64,000 bases of DNA, taken from positions 1-64,000 of the forward strand of contig DCFX01000008.1 of NCBI GenBank assembly GCA_002314445.1. The letters are read 5' to 3'. Positions 34,189-42,554 of the stretch are shown in pieces (position 1 is the stretch's first letter; every line of letters begins with the position of its first letter). A program made the translations under genes and the position numbers. The DNA is from Treponema sp. UBA1793. GTDB lineage: Bacteria; Spirochaetota; Spirochaetia; Treponematales; Treponemataceae. Under the pieces are notes generated by a model, which saw nothing but the letters and a program-made list of their open reading frames with translations, ran no database searches and was not told the origin of the DNA.

Positions 34189-35147
34189 AAAAGGTAATTC
34201 ATTTCAGCAGAGCCTTTATCCCCTGTGCCGTTCTCAGCACTCTCTTGATCATTAGCGGGATATTTTGTGTCATATTTAGAGGAATAAACTTTGGTCTGGA
34301 ATTTAAACCGGGCCGTATAGAGCAGATTTCGATTCAGCAGTCAGAAGGAAAAAATATTTCGGCTGATGATGTCAGGCAGGCACTTATATCGCAGAAGGAA
34401 GTTGAGGTTAAGGAAATCGGCTCAACAGGTAAAGGCAATCAAAAAACATTTCAAATCCGTTTCGGGACTGCGGATAAAGCAAAAAGTGAAATCCAGATAA
34501 GCGCCCTGCTGCACGATTTGTACAATGCGTTCGGTAAGGAAAATGTTCAGGAAATAAGCACTGATTATATCGGTTCGCAGTTTTCCACGACACTTATCAA
34601 AAATACAATTGTGCTTGTTCTTGCAACAATTGTACTTATCTGGCTGTATGCACTTGTCAGGTTCCATTGGGATTACGCCTTCGGTGCAATAATTGCGCTC
34701 ATTCACGATTCTTTTATCATGATGACATTCGTCGTGTGGAGCCGGATGGAATTTACGACGACGACTATAGCGGCAATACTTACCATTATAGGATATTCAA
34801 TAAATGCAACAGTCGTCATTCTTGACCGCCTGCGCGAGAATGTGAAAAAATTTCCGGATGAAAAGGATTTTATGTATCTGCTCAACAAATCTCTTTCAGA
34901 AACATTAAGCCGTTCCATTATTACAACCGTAACGACAATGTTTGCGTCCGTATCACTCTTCATATTTACGACCGGCAGCATTAAGGATTTTGCTTCTGCA
35001 CTTAATATCGGACTCATAAGCGGCTGTTATTCATCGATTTATATATCAAGCGGATTCATAGCCCTTATGAACAAAGTAAAACATCATGGACAGGTAGAGA
35101 GAACGACAAACAAAAAACTGGCTTTTGAAACGGAGGTAATGGAATGA
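34185..35147 (+). CDS. secF: Protein translocase subunit SecF
   Basis: 320 residues, six membrane segments: one near the N-terminus, a periplasmic domain (about 35-135), then five segments. The C-terminal core has IHDSFIMMTFVVWSR, TIIGYSINATVVILDRLREN and SLSETLSRSIITTVTT, typical of SecF. The usual GIDFTGG motif after segment 1 is replaced by INFGLEFKPGRIE. SecD is not adjacent. It works with SecD and SecYEG in proton-driven protein export. It overlaps both neighbours by 4 bases. Confidence 0.9.
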   Translation: MKKVIHFSRAFIPCAVLSTLLIISGIFCVIFRGINFGLEFKPGRIEQISIQQSEGKNISADDVRQALISQKEVEVKEIGSTGKGNQKTFQIRFGTADKAKSEIQISALLHDLYNAFGKENVQEISTDYIGSQFSTTLIKNTIVLVLATIVLIWLYALVRFHWDYAFGAIIALIHDSFIMMTFVVWSRMEFTTTTIAAILTIIGYSINATVVILDRLRENVKKFPDEKDFMYLLNKSLSETLSRSIITTVTTMFASVSLFIFTTGSIKDFASALNIGLISGCYSSIYISSGFIALMNKVKHHGQVERTTNKKLAFETEVME

Positions 35148-35383
35148 CAATTACACAGATGCTGCAGCAGAGCGGTCTGCTCACTGTACTTGGAATGGGA
35201 ATAGTTTTTCTTTTTATAACAATCATGATTATAATAATGCACGTACTGCATACAATTATTCATGCATTTCATCTTGACAAAGACGTATATGAAGAACAGA
35301 AAATAACTGTACAGATTAAGAACACAGATGATGAAGTTGCAGCTGCCATTGCTGCAGCGCTGCACAACAGAGGAGAAAAATAA
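35144..35383 (+). CDS. OadG-like sodium-pump decarboxylase gamma subunit
   Basis: 79 residues: an N-terminal membrane helix (GLLTVLGMGIVFLFITIMII) with the LGMGIVF pattern of OadG/MmdD-type subunits, then a charged cytosolic tail ending in an Ala-rich amphipathic helix (DDEVAAAIAAALHNRGEK). Normally it stabilises a biotin-dependent Na+-pumping decarboxylase, but no alpha, beta or biotin-carrier gene follows here. It overlaps secF (ATGA), which suggests it is made with SecF. Confidence 0.72.
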   Translation: MTITQMLQQSGLLTVLGMGIVFLFITIMIIIMHVLHTIIHAFHLDKDVYEEQKITVQIKNTDDEVAAAIAAALHNRGEK

Positions 35384-35438
35384 CATGTGTGCTGCAAAAT
35401 TTAAAACAGGATGATTTTCCACTTTTTACCCATTCCGC

Positions 35439-35516
35439 AGGCGATATGTTATGGTTACCTCTAAAAACTCACTTTCGGTGACTTTTTAGAGGTAACCTTA
35501 TGTTCTTTTTTCGCCT
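35439..35516. terminator. Large inverted repeat after the secF-oadG unit
   Basis: Perfect 15-bp arms 35453-35467 and 35483-35497, an inner TCAC/GTGA stem, and an outer AGGCGA/TCGCCT pair (35439-35444 and 35511-35516). A T-rich run follows the inner stem. Probable strong terminator separating the core genes from the surface-glycan locus. Confidence 0.65.
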
Positions 35517-35533
35517 ATAGTTTTTACGGTCTA

Positions 35534-35562
35534 TTGTAAAAACTGAACTTTTCCCGTATTAT
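35534..35562 (+). promoter_or_regulatory. Predicted promoter of the Wzi-like gene
   Basis: TTGTAA (35534-35539), 17 bp, TATTAT (35557-35562), then 10 bases to ATG 35573; predicted leader 3-4 bases, no Shine-Dalgarno sequence. Confidence 0.5.
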
Positions 35563-35572
35563 CTAAGATACT

Positions 35573-37219
35573 ATGTTCATTAAACGGATTTTCTTTGCAG
35601 CCGCTTTGCTTCTGACAACAGCTTCTATTATATGTGCTCAGGAAGCGCTCAAAAGCACAGAAGAAGAGTACTATGATTTTCTCGCTCTTGAAGGAGTCAT
35701 TGAACGTCCTAGCCTCGGTTACCGGACCCTGAGCGATTCCGTATGGAATGTTCCCGATGATGCAGACGGGAATGTATGGGCCGGAAATAATCTGGGAACT
35801 GCTAAAAAACTTACCGACCATATATCTTTCAAGTTGTACGGCCCCGACTGGTACAATTCGTTCAATACCGCCTCACCGTACGGACAGAATGACGGTGCAT
35901 TGTGGCAGGGAAAGGGATACAATACAAGCCTTACAGCAGGTGCACGGCTTGAGGCCTATGGTTTTGAAGTAACAATAAAGCCGATGGTATGCTTTTCTCA
36001 AAACCTGGAATTCGATTACATGCCGTCGGCTTACGAAAGCGAATACGGATATTTCTGGAAATCCGGCGGAAGTATTGATTATCCTCAGAGGTTCGGAGAC
36101 GAACCGTTCTTTACGTTCGACTGGGGCGACACTGAAATACGTTACACATGGAAAACACTTACGATAGGGTTCGGAACTCAGTCCCCCTGGCTGGGACCTG
36201 CATGGCTCAATCCGATGCTGGGAAGCAATAACGCAGCAACGTATCCGAAACTTGACCTTGGAATAAGAAAAACATCAATATACCTTCCCTGGCTGCACTG
36301 GTATATCGGCGATATAGAAGCGAGATTGTGGACAGGGATGCTTACAGAGTCCGATTACTTTGACAGTGACAGTTCGAACGACCATAATATGATAAACGCG
36401 TTATCTGTATCTTTTGCACCTTCATTTATTCCAGGCCTCACACTTGGGGCAAACAGAGTTTTTCTGACTAAGTGGGAATGGGAAAATTTAAAATATATCG
36501 GCAGGTTATTCACTTTATCAAAAGGCAATACTGCCGAAGATCAAAAAATATCATTGACAGCTGATTGGCTCTTTTCGAAGGTGGGACTAGAGCTATATGG
36601 TGAACTGGGAATTGATGATTATGCTAATGCTTCCACAATTCTTGATTATATAAAATATCCATTTCATACAATGGATTATACAGTGGGACTAAAAAAAACA
36701 ATACCGATCATTCCTAAATACAATATATATAGTGAATTAATTTTTGAGTGGAATAATTTTGAAATGTCTCAGGATTTTCAATTACAATGGGAATATATGG
36801 GATTTTATAGCCACAGTATTATAACTCAGGGATATACAAACCGTGGACAAATACTTGGAGCAGGATCAGGAAGTATGGGAAACAGCCAGTATCTGGGATT
36901 AAATGTCTATTATCCGAAAGGAAAAGCTGAGATATTTGTACATAGAACTAATCCTGATAATAACTATATATACTCAAAAGCCGTATATGAAAAAGCTGGT
37001 GTGGTTATTTCTGAAACTGGTAAAACTCTGGAAATGAGTTATTTTTCAGCATTTAAGGCCACATGGACCATGGGAATTAGTAATGAATACTTTATTACTA
37101 AAGATTTTTCCATATCAGGAGGATATGCCTTTGAAATTATAGTTAATCCTCTCTATCAAAATGGTTTATTCACAGAATATAACAATATAATCCAATCTGA
37201 AATCAAATATAGGTTTTAA
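35573..37219 (+). CDS. Wzi-like capsule assembly outer-membrane protein
   Basis: 548 residues with a signal peptide (MFIKRIFFAAALLLTTASII, cleavage near CAQ) and a C-terminal Phe typical of outer-membrane beta-barrels. The central SPWLGPAWLNPMLGSNNA followed by a WIGDIEARL-like strand matches the Wzi family, lectin-like barrels that hold group 1-type capsule on the surface. First gene of the surface-glycan locus. Base composition drops sharply within the gene at about 36480: the second half is as AT-rich as the following ABC transporter and glycosyltransferases, which points to recombination. Confidence 0.75.
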   Translation: MFIKRIFFAAALLLTTASIICAQEALKSTEEEYYDFLALEGVIERPSLGYRTLSDSVWNVPDDADGNVWAGNNLGTAKKLTDHISFKLYGPDWYNSFNTASPYGQNDGALWQGKGYNTSLTAGARLEAYGFEVTIKPMVCFSQNLEFDYMPSAYESEYGYFWKSGGSIDYPQRFGDEPFFTFDWGDTEIRYTWKTLTIGFGTQSPWLGPAWLNPMLGSNNAATYPKLDLGIRKTSIYLPWLHWYIGDIEARLWTGMLTESDYFDSDSSNDHNMINALSVSFAPSFIPGLTLGANRVFLTKWEWENLKYIGRLFTLSKGNTAEDQKISLTADWLFSKVGLELYGELGIDDYANASTILDYIKYPFHTMDYTVGLKKTIPIIPKYNIYSELIFEWNNFEMSQDFQLQWEYMGFYSHSIITQGYTNRGQILGAGSGSMGNSQYLGLNVYYPKGKAEIFVHRTNPDNNYIYSKAVYEKAGVVISETGKTLEMSYFSAFKATWTMGISNEYFITKDFSISGGYAFEIIVNPLYQNGLFTEYNNIIQSEIKYRF

Positions 37220-37221
37220 CA

Positions 37222-38964
37222 ATGAAGTCATTTCTGAAAATTTTTAAAATTCTTACCCCAAAACAAATGAGAATGTGTGTCCTTCTCATTTGTTTTATGT
37301 TCATAGGTGCCATTTTTGAGGCAGTAGGCATTGGAGCTCTTTATCCGCTCATTAATATAATAGGTAAACCGGATTATCTTACAACACATCAAAAAATTTA
37401 CAACCTTATTTCACCACTTGGTATAAAAACTCACAGCCAATTTATAATATTTTGTTCAGGAGTACTTATAGTATTTTATTTTATAAAAAATATGTTTATG
37501 CTCTTACAGACAAAACTTCAGTTGAAATTTTCACTTAACAATCAAAAAGATTATACAGAACGGCTTTATACTTATTATCTGCATAAACCATATTTATACC
37601 ATGTCCAGATGAATTCTTCAATTCTTGTACGTAATATAACATCTGGTGGTAGAATTATTTTTGCTGATATTCTTGTATCAGCATTAAGTATAATAACTGA
37701 AATAATTACAGTTTTAATAATTTGGATAATGCTTCTTATTATGGATTGGACAATTGCCGTTATAACAGCATGTATTCTAGGACCCTTAGTCTTTAGTATT
37801 CTTAAATATTTTCGAAAACGAATCACGGCGCAGGGAGAACTACAAAATACATGTGTAGCAGATTATACAAAATGGCTCTATCAGGGACTGGGAGCAATAA
37901 AAGAAACTAAAGTTATGCAAAAAGAAGAATATTTTAGTTTACAATTTTCTTCATCATATTCAAAATATTCCGATTCTACCCGTGAATTTATGTTTATAGA
38001 CAAAATACCCCGAGTTCTTGTAGAACTTTCAGGAGTTGGAGGAATTCTTTTATTAGTTATTGTAAAAATAGCATCAGGAGTATCTCCTGCCAGTATAGTA
38101 CCAACACTGGGGGTCTTAGGTCTTGCAGCAATTAGATTAATGCCAAGTATAAATCGAATTATAAGCCTTTTTAATTCAATAAAATTTAATATGCCTCTTT
38201 TCAATGAAATATACACAGATCTTCTTGATATAAAAAAGCAAAAAGATAAAGATGAAAATAACCAGTGTTCTAAATCTTCTATTAAAATGCCATTTGAACA
38301 TCTGATTTCTGTTGAAAATATTTCTTTTACTTATCCGGAAAAGGAGAAAGAGGTTCTTAATAATATCTCTTTTGAAATTCCTAAAGGTTGTTTCGTTGGC
38401 ATTATTGGTCCCTCTGGTGCAGGAAAAACAACATTTGTTGATATTTTACTTGGCCTCCTTCCTCCTACACAGGGAAAAATACTTGTAGATGGGGAAAATA
38501 TTTATGATGATATTTCATCCTGGCTGTATAATATTGCATATGTTCCTCAGTCTATTTATCTTATAGATGGTTCAATACGTGAAAATATTGCGCTTGGAAT
38601 TCCCTCTGATGAAATATCGAAGGAAAAGATTGATAAAGTATTAAGAATGGCAGAGCTGTATGATTTCGTGCAGACACTTTCCGATAAGGAAAGTACAAGA
38701 GTCGGAGAACGAGGAGCCTTGCTTTCCGGAGGACAAAAGCAGAGAATTGGTATAGCCAGGGCATTGTATAATGATCCTGAAGTGCTTGTACTTGATGAAG
38801 CTACATCTGCACTTGATAATGAAACAGAAAAAAGTATAACTCAAACCATTCTTAAATTGAAAGGCTTTATTACGATTATATCAATTGCACACAGACTTTC
38901 TACATTAGAAAAATGCGATTTTAAGATGAAGTTCGAAAATGGGAAGGTTTTAAAAATAGGTTAG
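37222..38964 (+). CDS. ABC transporter, fused permease and ATPase (lipid-linked glycan flippase type)
   Basis: 580 residues: six membrane segments in the first 310 residues and an ATPase domain with Walker A GPSGAGKTTF, Q-loop YVPQSIYLIDGS, signature LSGGQKQRIGIARAL, Walker B VLVLDEATSAL and the H-loop IAHRLST. Architecture matches MsbA/PglK-type half-transporters. Being 2 bases after the Wzi-like gene in a glycan locus, it likely flips a lipid-linked oligosaccharide. AT-rich. Its stop overlaps the convergent glycosyltransferase by 4 bases. Confidence 0.92.
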   Translation: MKSFLKIFKILTPKQMRMCVLLICFMFIGAIFEAVGIGALYPLINIIGKPDYLTTHQKIYNLISPLGIKTHSQFIIFCSGVLIVFYFIKNMFMLLQTKLQLKFSLNNQKDYTERLYTYYLHKPYLYHVQMNSSILVRNITSGGRIIFADILVSALSIITEIITVLIIWIMLLIMDWTIAVITACILGPLVFSILKYFRKRITAQGELQNTCVADYTKWLYQGLGAIKETKVMQKEEYFSLQFSSSYSKYSDSTREFMFIDKIPRVLVELSGVGGILLLVIVKIASGVSPASIVPTLGVLGLAAIRLMPSINRIISLFNSIKFNMPLFNEIYTDLLDIKKQKDKDENNQCSKSSIKMPFEHLISVENISFTYPEKEKEVLNNISFEIPKGCFVGIIGPSGAGKTTFVDILLGLLPPTQGKILVDGENIYDDISSWLYNIAYVPQSIYLIDGSIRENIALGIPSDEISKEKIDKVLRMAELYDFVQTLSDKESTRVGERGALLSGGQKQRIGIARALYNDPEVLVLDEATSALDNETEKSITQTILKLKGFITIISIAHRLSTLEKCDFKMKFENGKVLKIG

Positions 38965-40013
38965 TTTTTATTAAAATACTTTTTTTGGATATATGTTTTT
39001 AAAGAAATCTCCTCAGAAAGTCCTAAAAACCTTTTTACCCTATTTATAATTTTTATCTTCTTGTTTTTCAGGATATAATATATATTGTATTCTAAAAGTT
39101 TCATTTTGAATACAAACCATTCACATCTTTTGTATTCATTTTTCAAATCATCAAATAATACTTGAATATTTTCATTACAATTATTATTCATTACATTATA
39201 TTTATTCTCAACAAAAAATTTTGCAAAAAAATTATTTAACAAATCTTTCTTTAATTGCAAAAATACCTTATTAGATAATTTTAATATTTCAATATTTCTC
39301 CGGCAAATATCTATATAGTTTTTATAAAAAATTGTAAAATAACTATAATCAATACTTTTTTTCATTTTTGTTTGAGTCAGAAAACATTCATTTTCAATGA
39401 TAACAATATTATTTTTAAATTGCATGTTTTCTAAAATTGCTTCAACTTGCCACAATTTTGTGTTACAGTATTTTTCCGTAGTATCAATATTTTTCAAATC
39501 ATCGGACCATACCCCTAATGTACCTATCCAGTTCATTCTAAATGAAATATTCTTTAAGGCTTTTTCTCTTGAGTCTGTTTTAAAAAAATATAATTTCGTT
39601 CTATTTTTTAATTTATTATTTTTATTATTATTATTCTTAAACAGTAAAATAGGTTTTTCTTTTGAAAATTGTTTTACAACGTTATAAAGAGTTTCAAGAG
39701 AGCCATCTTTTACTATTAATGTGTCATTAAGTAATTTTCTAAATTCTCCATGGGCATAATTCAGTACTGTAGGAAAATTACGATCATGTATATTTGTTGT
39801 ATTTTTATAGTAATATATATTACTATATTTGCTACTGTATTTTTTTACAATTTCTTCTGTCTTATCAGTTGATGCATTGTCGCATATTACTATTTCAATA
39901 TCATTCGTTGAATATATTTTTTGTGACACTATCGAAGCAATTGCCTTGTCAAGGACCTCGAATCGATTATAAGTAGGAATACATAGACTTAACAATGTAT
40001 TTATGTTTTTCAC
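38961..40013 (-). CDS. Family 2 glycosyltransferase
   Basis: 350 residues, GT-A fold. N-terminal LSLCIPTYNRFEVLDKAI, then IEIVICDNASTDKTEEIV; the usual DDD-type metal motif is not obvious (LLNDTLIVKDGS in that region). Very AT-rich with many Lys and Asn. It overlaps the next upstream gene by 4 bases (ATGA), so the two transferases are co-translated. Adds a sugar to the surface glycan; donor and acceptor unknown. Confidence 0.85.
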   Translation of the reverse strand: MKNINTLLSLCIPTYNRFEVLDKAIASIVSQKIYSTNDIEIVICDNASTDKTEEIVKKYSSKYSNIYYYKNTTNIHDRNFPTVLNYAHGEFRKLLNDTLIVKDGSLETLYNVVKQFSKEKPILLFKNNNNKNNKLKNRTKLYFFKTDSREKALKNISFRMNWIGTLGVWSDDLKNIDTTEKYCNTKLWQVEAILENMQFKNNIVIIENECFLTQTKMKKSIDYSYFTIFYKNYIDICRRNIEILKLSNKVFLQLKKDLLNNFFAKFFVENKYNVMNNNCNENIQVLFDDLKNEYKRCEWFVFKMKLLEYNIYYILKNKKIKIINRVKRFLGLSEEISLKTYIQKKYFNKN

Positions 40014-41002
40014 TTTTTTTCACCTTTTTTTTCAATAAAATGTTTTATTTTAAGCAGTTTCTTTCCTATTCTTGTTCTCTTTATTTCCTTTTTTAAATAA
40101 CATACCGATCTTTCTGTTAAAAAAAATATAGACTGCAAAATAAATCGAAACCTATAAAGCGGCAGCATCGAGTAATATGTAAAGAGATTTATTCTGCTGC
40201 TATTTCCAATTGTTTTATTATACTTGAAAAAATATTCCGGATGTAGAATTTTTTCCCCATCCGGCATCGTTAATGATTTTACTATAAATCTTCTCTCTTT
40301 TGTACTTTGAATCATTTGAATAGACTTTAAAAACCCCAAAGACCATGTGGTATTGGATAAAAGAGGATTTCTATCGTTATTCAAACCTCGCACATAAGAA
40401 GATTCTGAATTATGAATCACCATATTAACTATCCAATTATCTATTATCGTAATATTTTTTTTATCGTTTACAAGCTTACAAACCAGCGCAAGTTGTGGAA
40501 ACATCGTACTTATTTGATATTCTGCATTTACCATAATTGTATCAGAGATATTTTCTGTTTTATAGATAGCTGCGGGCACGAATGACAATTGACAAAGTAA
40601 CTGTGCAATGTTGTTTCCTGGATGTGCATAATTTGCAACAACAATCGCATCGCTATCATCATTTATTGCGGTTGTAACATCATTCCAATAAGTCCAATTA
40701 TATTCATCGTCATCACAGAGAATCCAGAAATATTTATAAGTTGCAAGTTCATAGCATTTACAAATATTTGCATTACCGCCAATGTTTCTATTATTAATAA
40801 CATGAACGATGTTCGGATTTTTTTCAGCATATTCATTAATAAGTTCGGAAGTACCATCAGTTGATTTGTTATCAAGAATTGTAATTCGTAATGACCTGAT
40901 AGGTGAATCTTCACTGAATATTTTTTTTAATGTTTCTTCTAAATATTTTTTTCTATTAAAAGTAATAAGAAAAATTTCCAAAACAGATGATAAATCTGAC
41001 AT
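40010..41002 (-). CDS. Family 2 glycosyltransferase
   Basis: 330 residues. EIFLITFNRKKYLEETL, ILDNKSTDGTSELI and the DxD-type motif WILCDDDEYNW identify a GT-A fold family 2 enzyme; the C-terminus is basic. AT-rich like its neighbour. GGAG precedes the start, 23 bases after the epimerase gene. A TATAAT at about 41026-41032 on the minus strand could give a separate promoter. Confidence 0.88.
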   Translation of the reverse strand: MSDLSSVLEIFLITFNRKKYLEETLKKIFSEDSPIRSLRITILDNKSTDGTSELINEYAEKNPNIVHVINNRNIGGNANICKCYELATYKYFWILCDDDEYNWTYWNDVTTAINDDSDAIVVANYAHPGNNIAQLLCQLSFVPAAIYKTENISDTIMVNAEYQISTMFPQLALVCKLVNDKKNITIIDNWIVNMVIHNSESSYVRGLNNDRNPLLSNTTWSLGFLKSIQMIQSTKERRFIVKSLTMPDGEKILHPEYFFKYNKTIGNSSRINLFTYYSMLPLYRFRFILQSIFFLTERSVCYLKKEIKRTRIGKKLLKIKHFIEKKGEKK

Positions 41003-41025
41003 AACTCTTTTCTCCGCCTTATCTA

Positions 41026-41919
41026 TTATATCATTTTAATTATATTTTCAGCAAAAAGACTATTCGAAATCCATCCAGTATCTTTTGTAAGTTCCCTTAT
41101 ATCAGCAACAAGATGCATCGGCTGATGGGGATAATACGGTTTATTACCAAATTTAAGTTCTATTTTCGGATTCACTATATCTCTGATAACTTCAATATAG
41201 TCAGACAGTCTTCTGCCCTGCCCGGAACCGAGAGGATATACTTTTCCATTCTTTCCACTTTCAGCAACAGCAAGCAAAGCCTTCGCAGCATCTTCACAGT
41301 ACAGATAATCCCATACCTGCTCACATTTTGTAAGTTCCGGGCTTCTTCCCCTCTTCAGCTCATTTATTGCATAGGAAATAAGCGTATGCTCTCCATCGCC
41401 CGGACCGTATACACTTAAAATACGCACCCAGTTCTGACGCATATTCAGCTGCGAACACAAAAGCGCAGATAGTCTGCCTGCAGCATATTTAGCAATTCCA
41501 TATCCGCTTTCAGGATGAACGGGTGTATCAGAAGTCAGGTCACAATCGACAGGTCCGTATTCAGCCTGGCTGCCTGCGCCTACAAACACACTGCATCCCA
41601 TACGCTTGGCAAGCCTTACAGCATCAAGCGTATACTGGATATTCTGCACTTGAATATCTGTATCATCACGCCCTGTTCCTGCTGTTTTATCCCATGCAAG
41701 ATGGATGAACGCGTCACAATCTGTTATATCGGGATTCAAGGAAGCATAATCAGAAAGCTCTGCATACAACAAATGAACATGAGAGTCGACAGGAATATTT
41801 AAACCACGTCCTGTTTTTTTCCGGATTATACATACTACATCAAATCTTTGGTTAATTGCGCAGCGTACTATTGCAGAACCAATCATACCTGTAGCTCCGC
41901 TTATTACTATTTTATGCAT
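41026..41919 (-). CDS. NAD(P)-dependent sugar epimerase/dehydratase/reductase
   Basis: 297 residues, extended SDR. MHKIVISGATGMIGSAIVR (nucleotide binding), GAGSQAEYG, and YGIAKYAAG with the Tyr-Lys catalytic pair. It overlaps the HAD gene by 13 bases at the end of the rfbFGH-type operon, so it most likely reduces or epimerises a CDP-linked keto sugar (compare YerF in yersiniose synthesis). The exact reaction is inference. Confidence 0.88.
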   Translation of the reverse strand: MHKIVISGATGMIGSAIVRCAINQRFDVVCIIRKKTGRGLNIPVDSHVHLLYAELSDYASLNPDITDCDAFIHLAWDKTAGTGRDDTDIQVQNIQYTLDAVRLAKRMGCSVFVGAGSQAEYGPVDCDLTSDTPVHPESGYGIAKYAAGRLSALLCSQLNMRQNWVRILSVYGPGDGEHTLISYAINELKRGRSPELTKCEQVWDYLYCEDAAKALLAVAESGKNGKVYPLGSGQGRRLSDYIEVIRDIVNPKIELKFGNKPYYPHQPMHLVADIRELTKDTGWISNSLFAENIIKMI

Positions 41920-42554
41920 AATGTCTCCAGTAATTCTGAAAGTTCAGATACCGTCCGGCAGATATAACTGCAATGAGCTAGTTCACTCTCCGTACCAGTC
42001 CCCCACAATACGCCTATTGTTCGTATGTTTGACTGCTCTGCTGCACTACAGTCACCTTCCATATCACCGATACCCACCGTTATTTTCTTATCGAGCTGTT
42101 CTTCATCCATGAGCATTGAAAACAATTCAGGCTTTGTTTTTTTTTCAGGGCCAAATGTATATGGTGTTACAAGTCTTTTAACGTATTGATTCCAGCCGAG
42201 TTTTTCAATAATTTTTTTACTCGGAGTATCAGGCTTATTTGTTACAATATAATGAATAAATCTTGCATCCATTATAATTTTATCAATACCTTCATATGAA
42301 CCGGTATAAGAAAATGAACTATTATCGTAGCGATTTCGAAAAGCAGCTATGGCTGTTTGCAATTTTCCGTCTGCCAGTCTCTCTTCAGTAAATGATGTCT
42401 TTAATATTTTGTCTATTGTCGGGCCGACTCGAAAAGGCCTTATCATGTCATGCTCTTCAAGTCCTGCGTCGGATATCGCTAACCTGATGTTTTCGAGCAC
42501 TTCTTTCTGAGAATCAATAAGAGTTCCGTCAAGATCCCATATAAGATTAAACAT
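41907..42554 (-). CDS. HAD-superfamily hydrolase (phosphoglycolate phosphatase-like)
   Basis: 215 residues. HAD motif I FNLIWDLDGTLIDSQKEVL, motif II YIVTNKP, and motif IV VGIGDMEGDCSAAE. It sits between the aldolase and the epimerase, overlapping both (1 and 13 bases). A phosphatase for a sugar or keto-acid phosphate precursor fits the context; the substrate is unknown. Confidence 0.85.
   Translation of the reverse strand: MFNLIWDLDGTLIDSQKEVLENIRLAISDAGLEEHDMIRPFRVGPTIDKILKTSFTEERLADGKLQTAIAAFRNRYDNSSFSYTGSYEGIDKIIMDARFIHYIVTNKPDTPSKKIIEKLGWNQYVKRLVTPYTFGPEKKTKPELFSMLMDEEQLDKKITVGIGDMEGDCSAAEQSNIRTIGVLWGTGTESELAHCSYICRTVSELSELLETLCIK

Noticed and set aside
35144..35383. A Na+-pumping oxaloacetate decarboxylase operon
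   Set aside because: Only the gamma-like subunit is present; neither the alpha/biotin nor the beta subunit gene follows.
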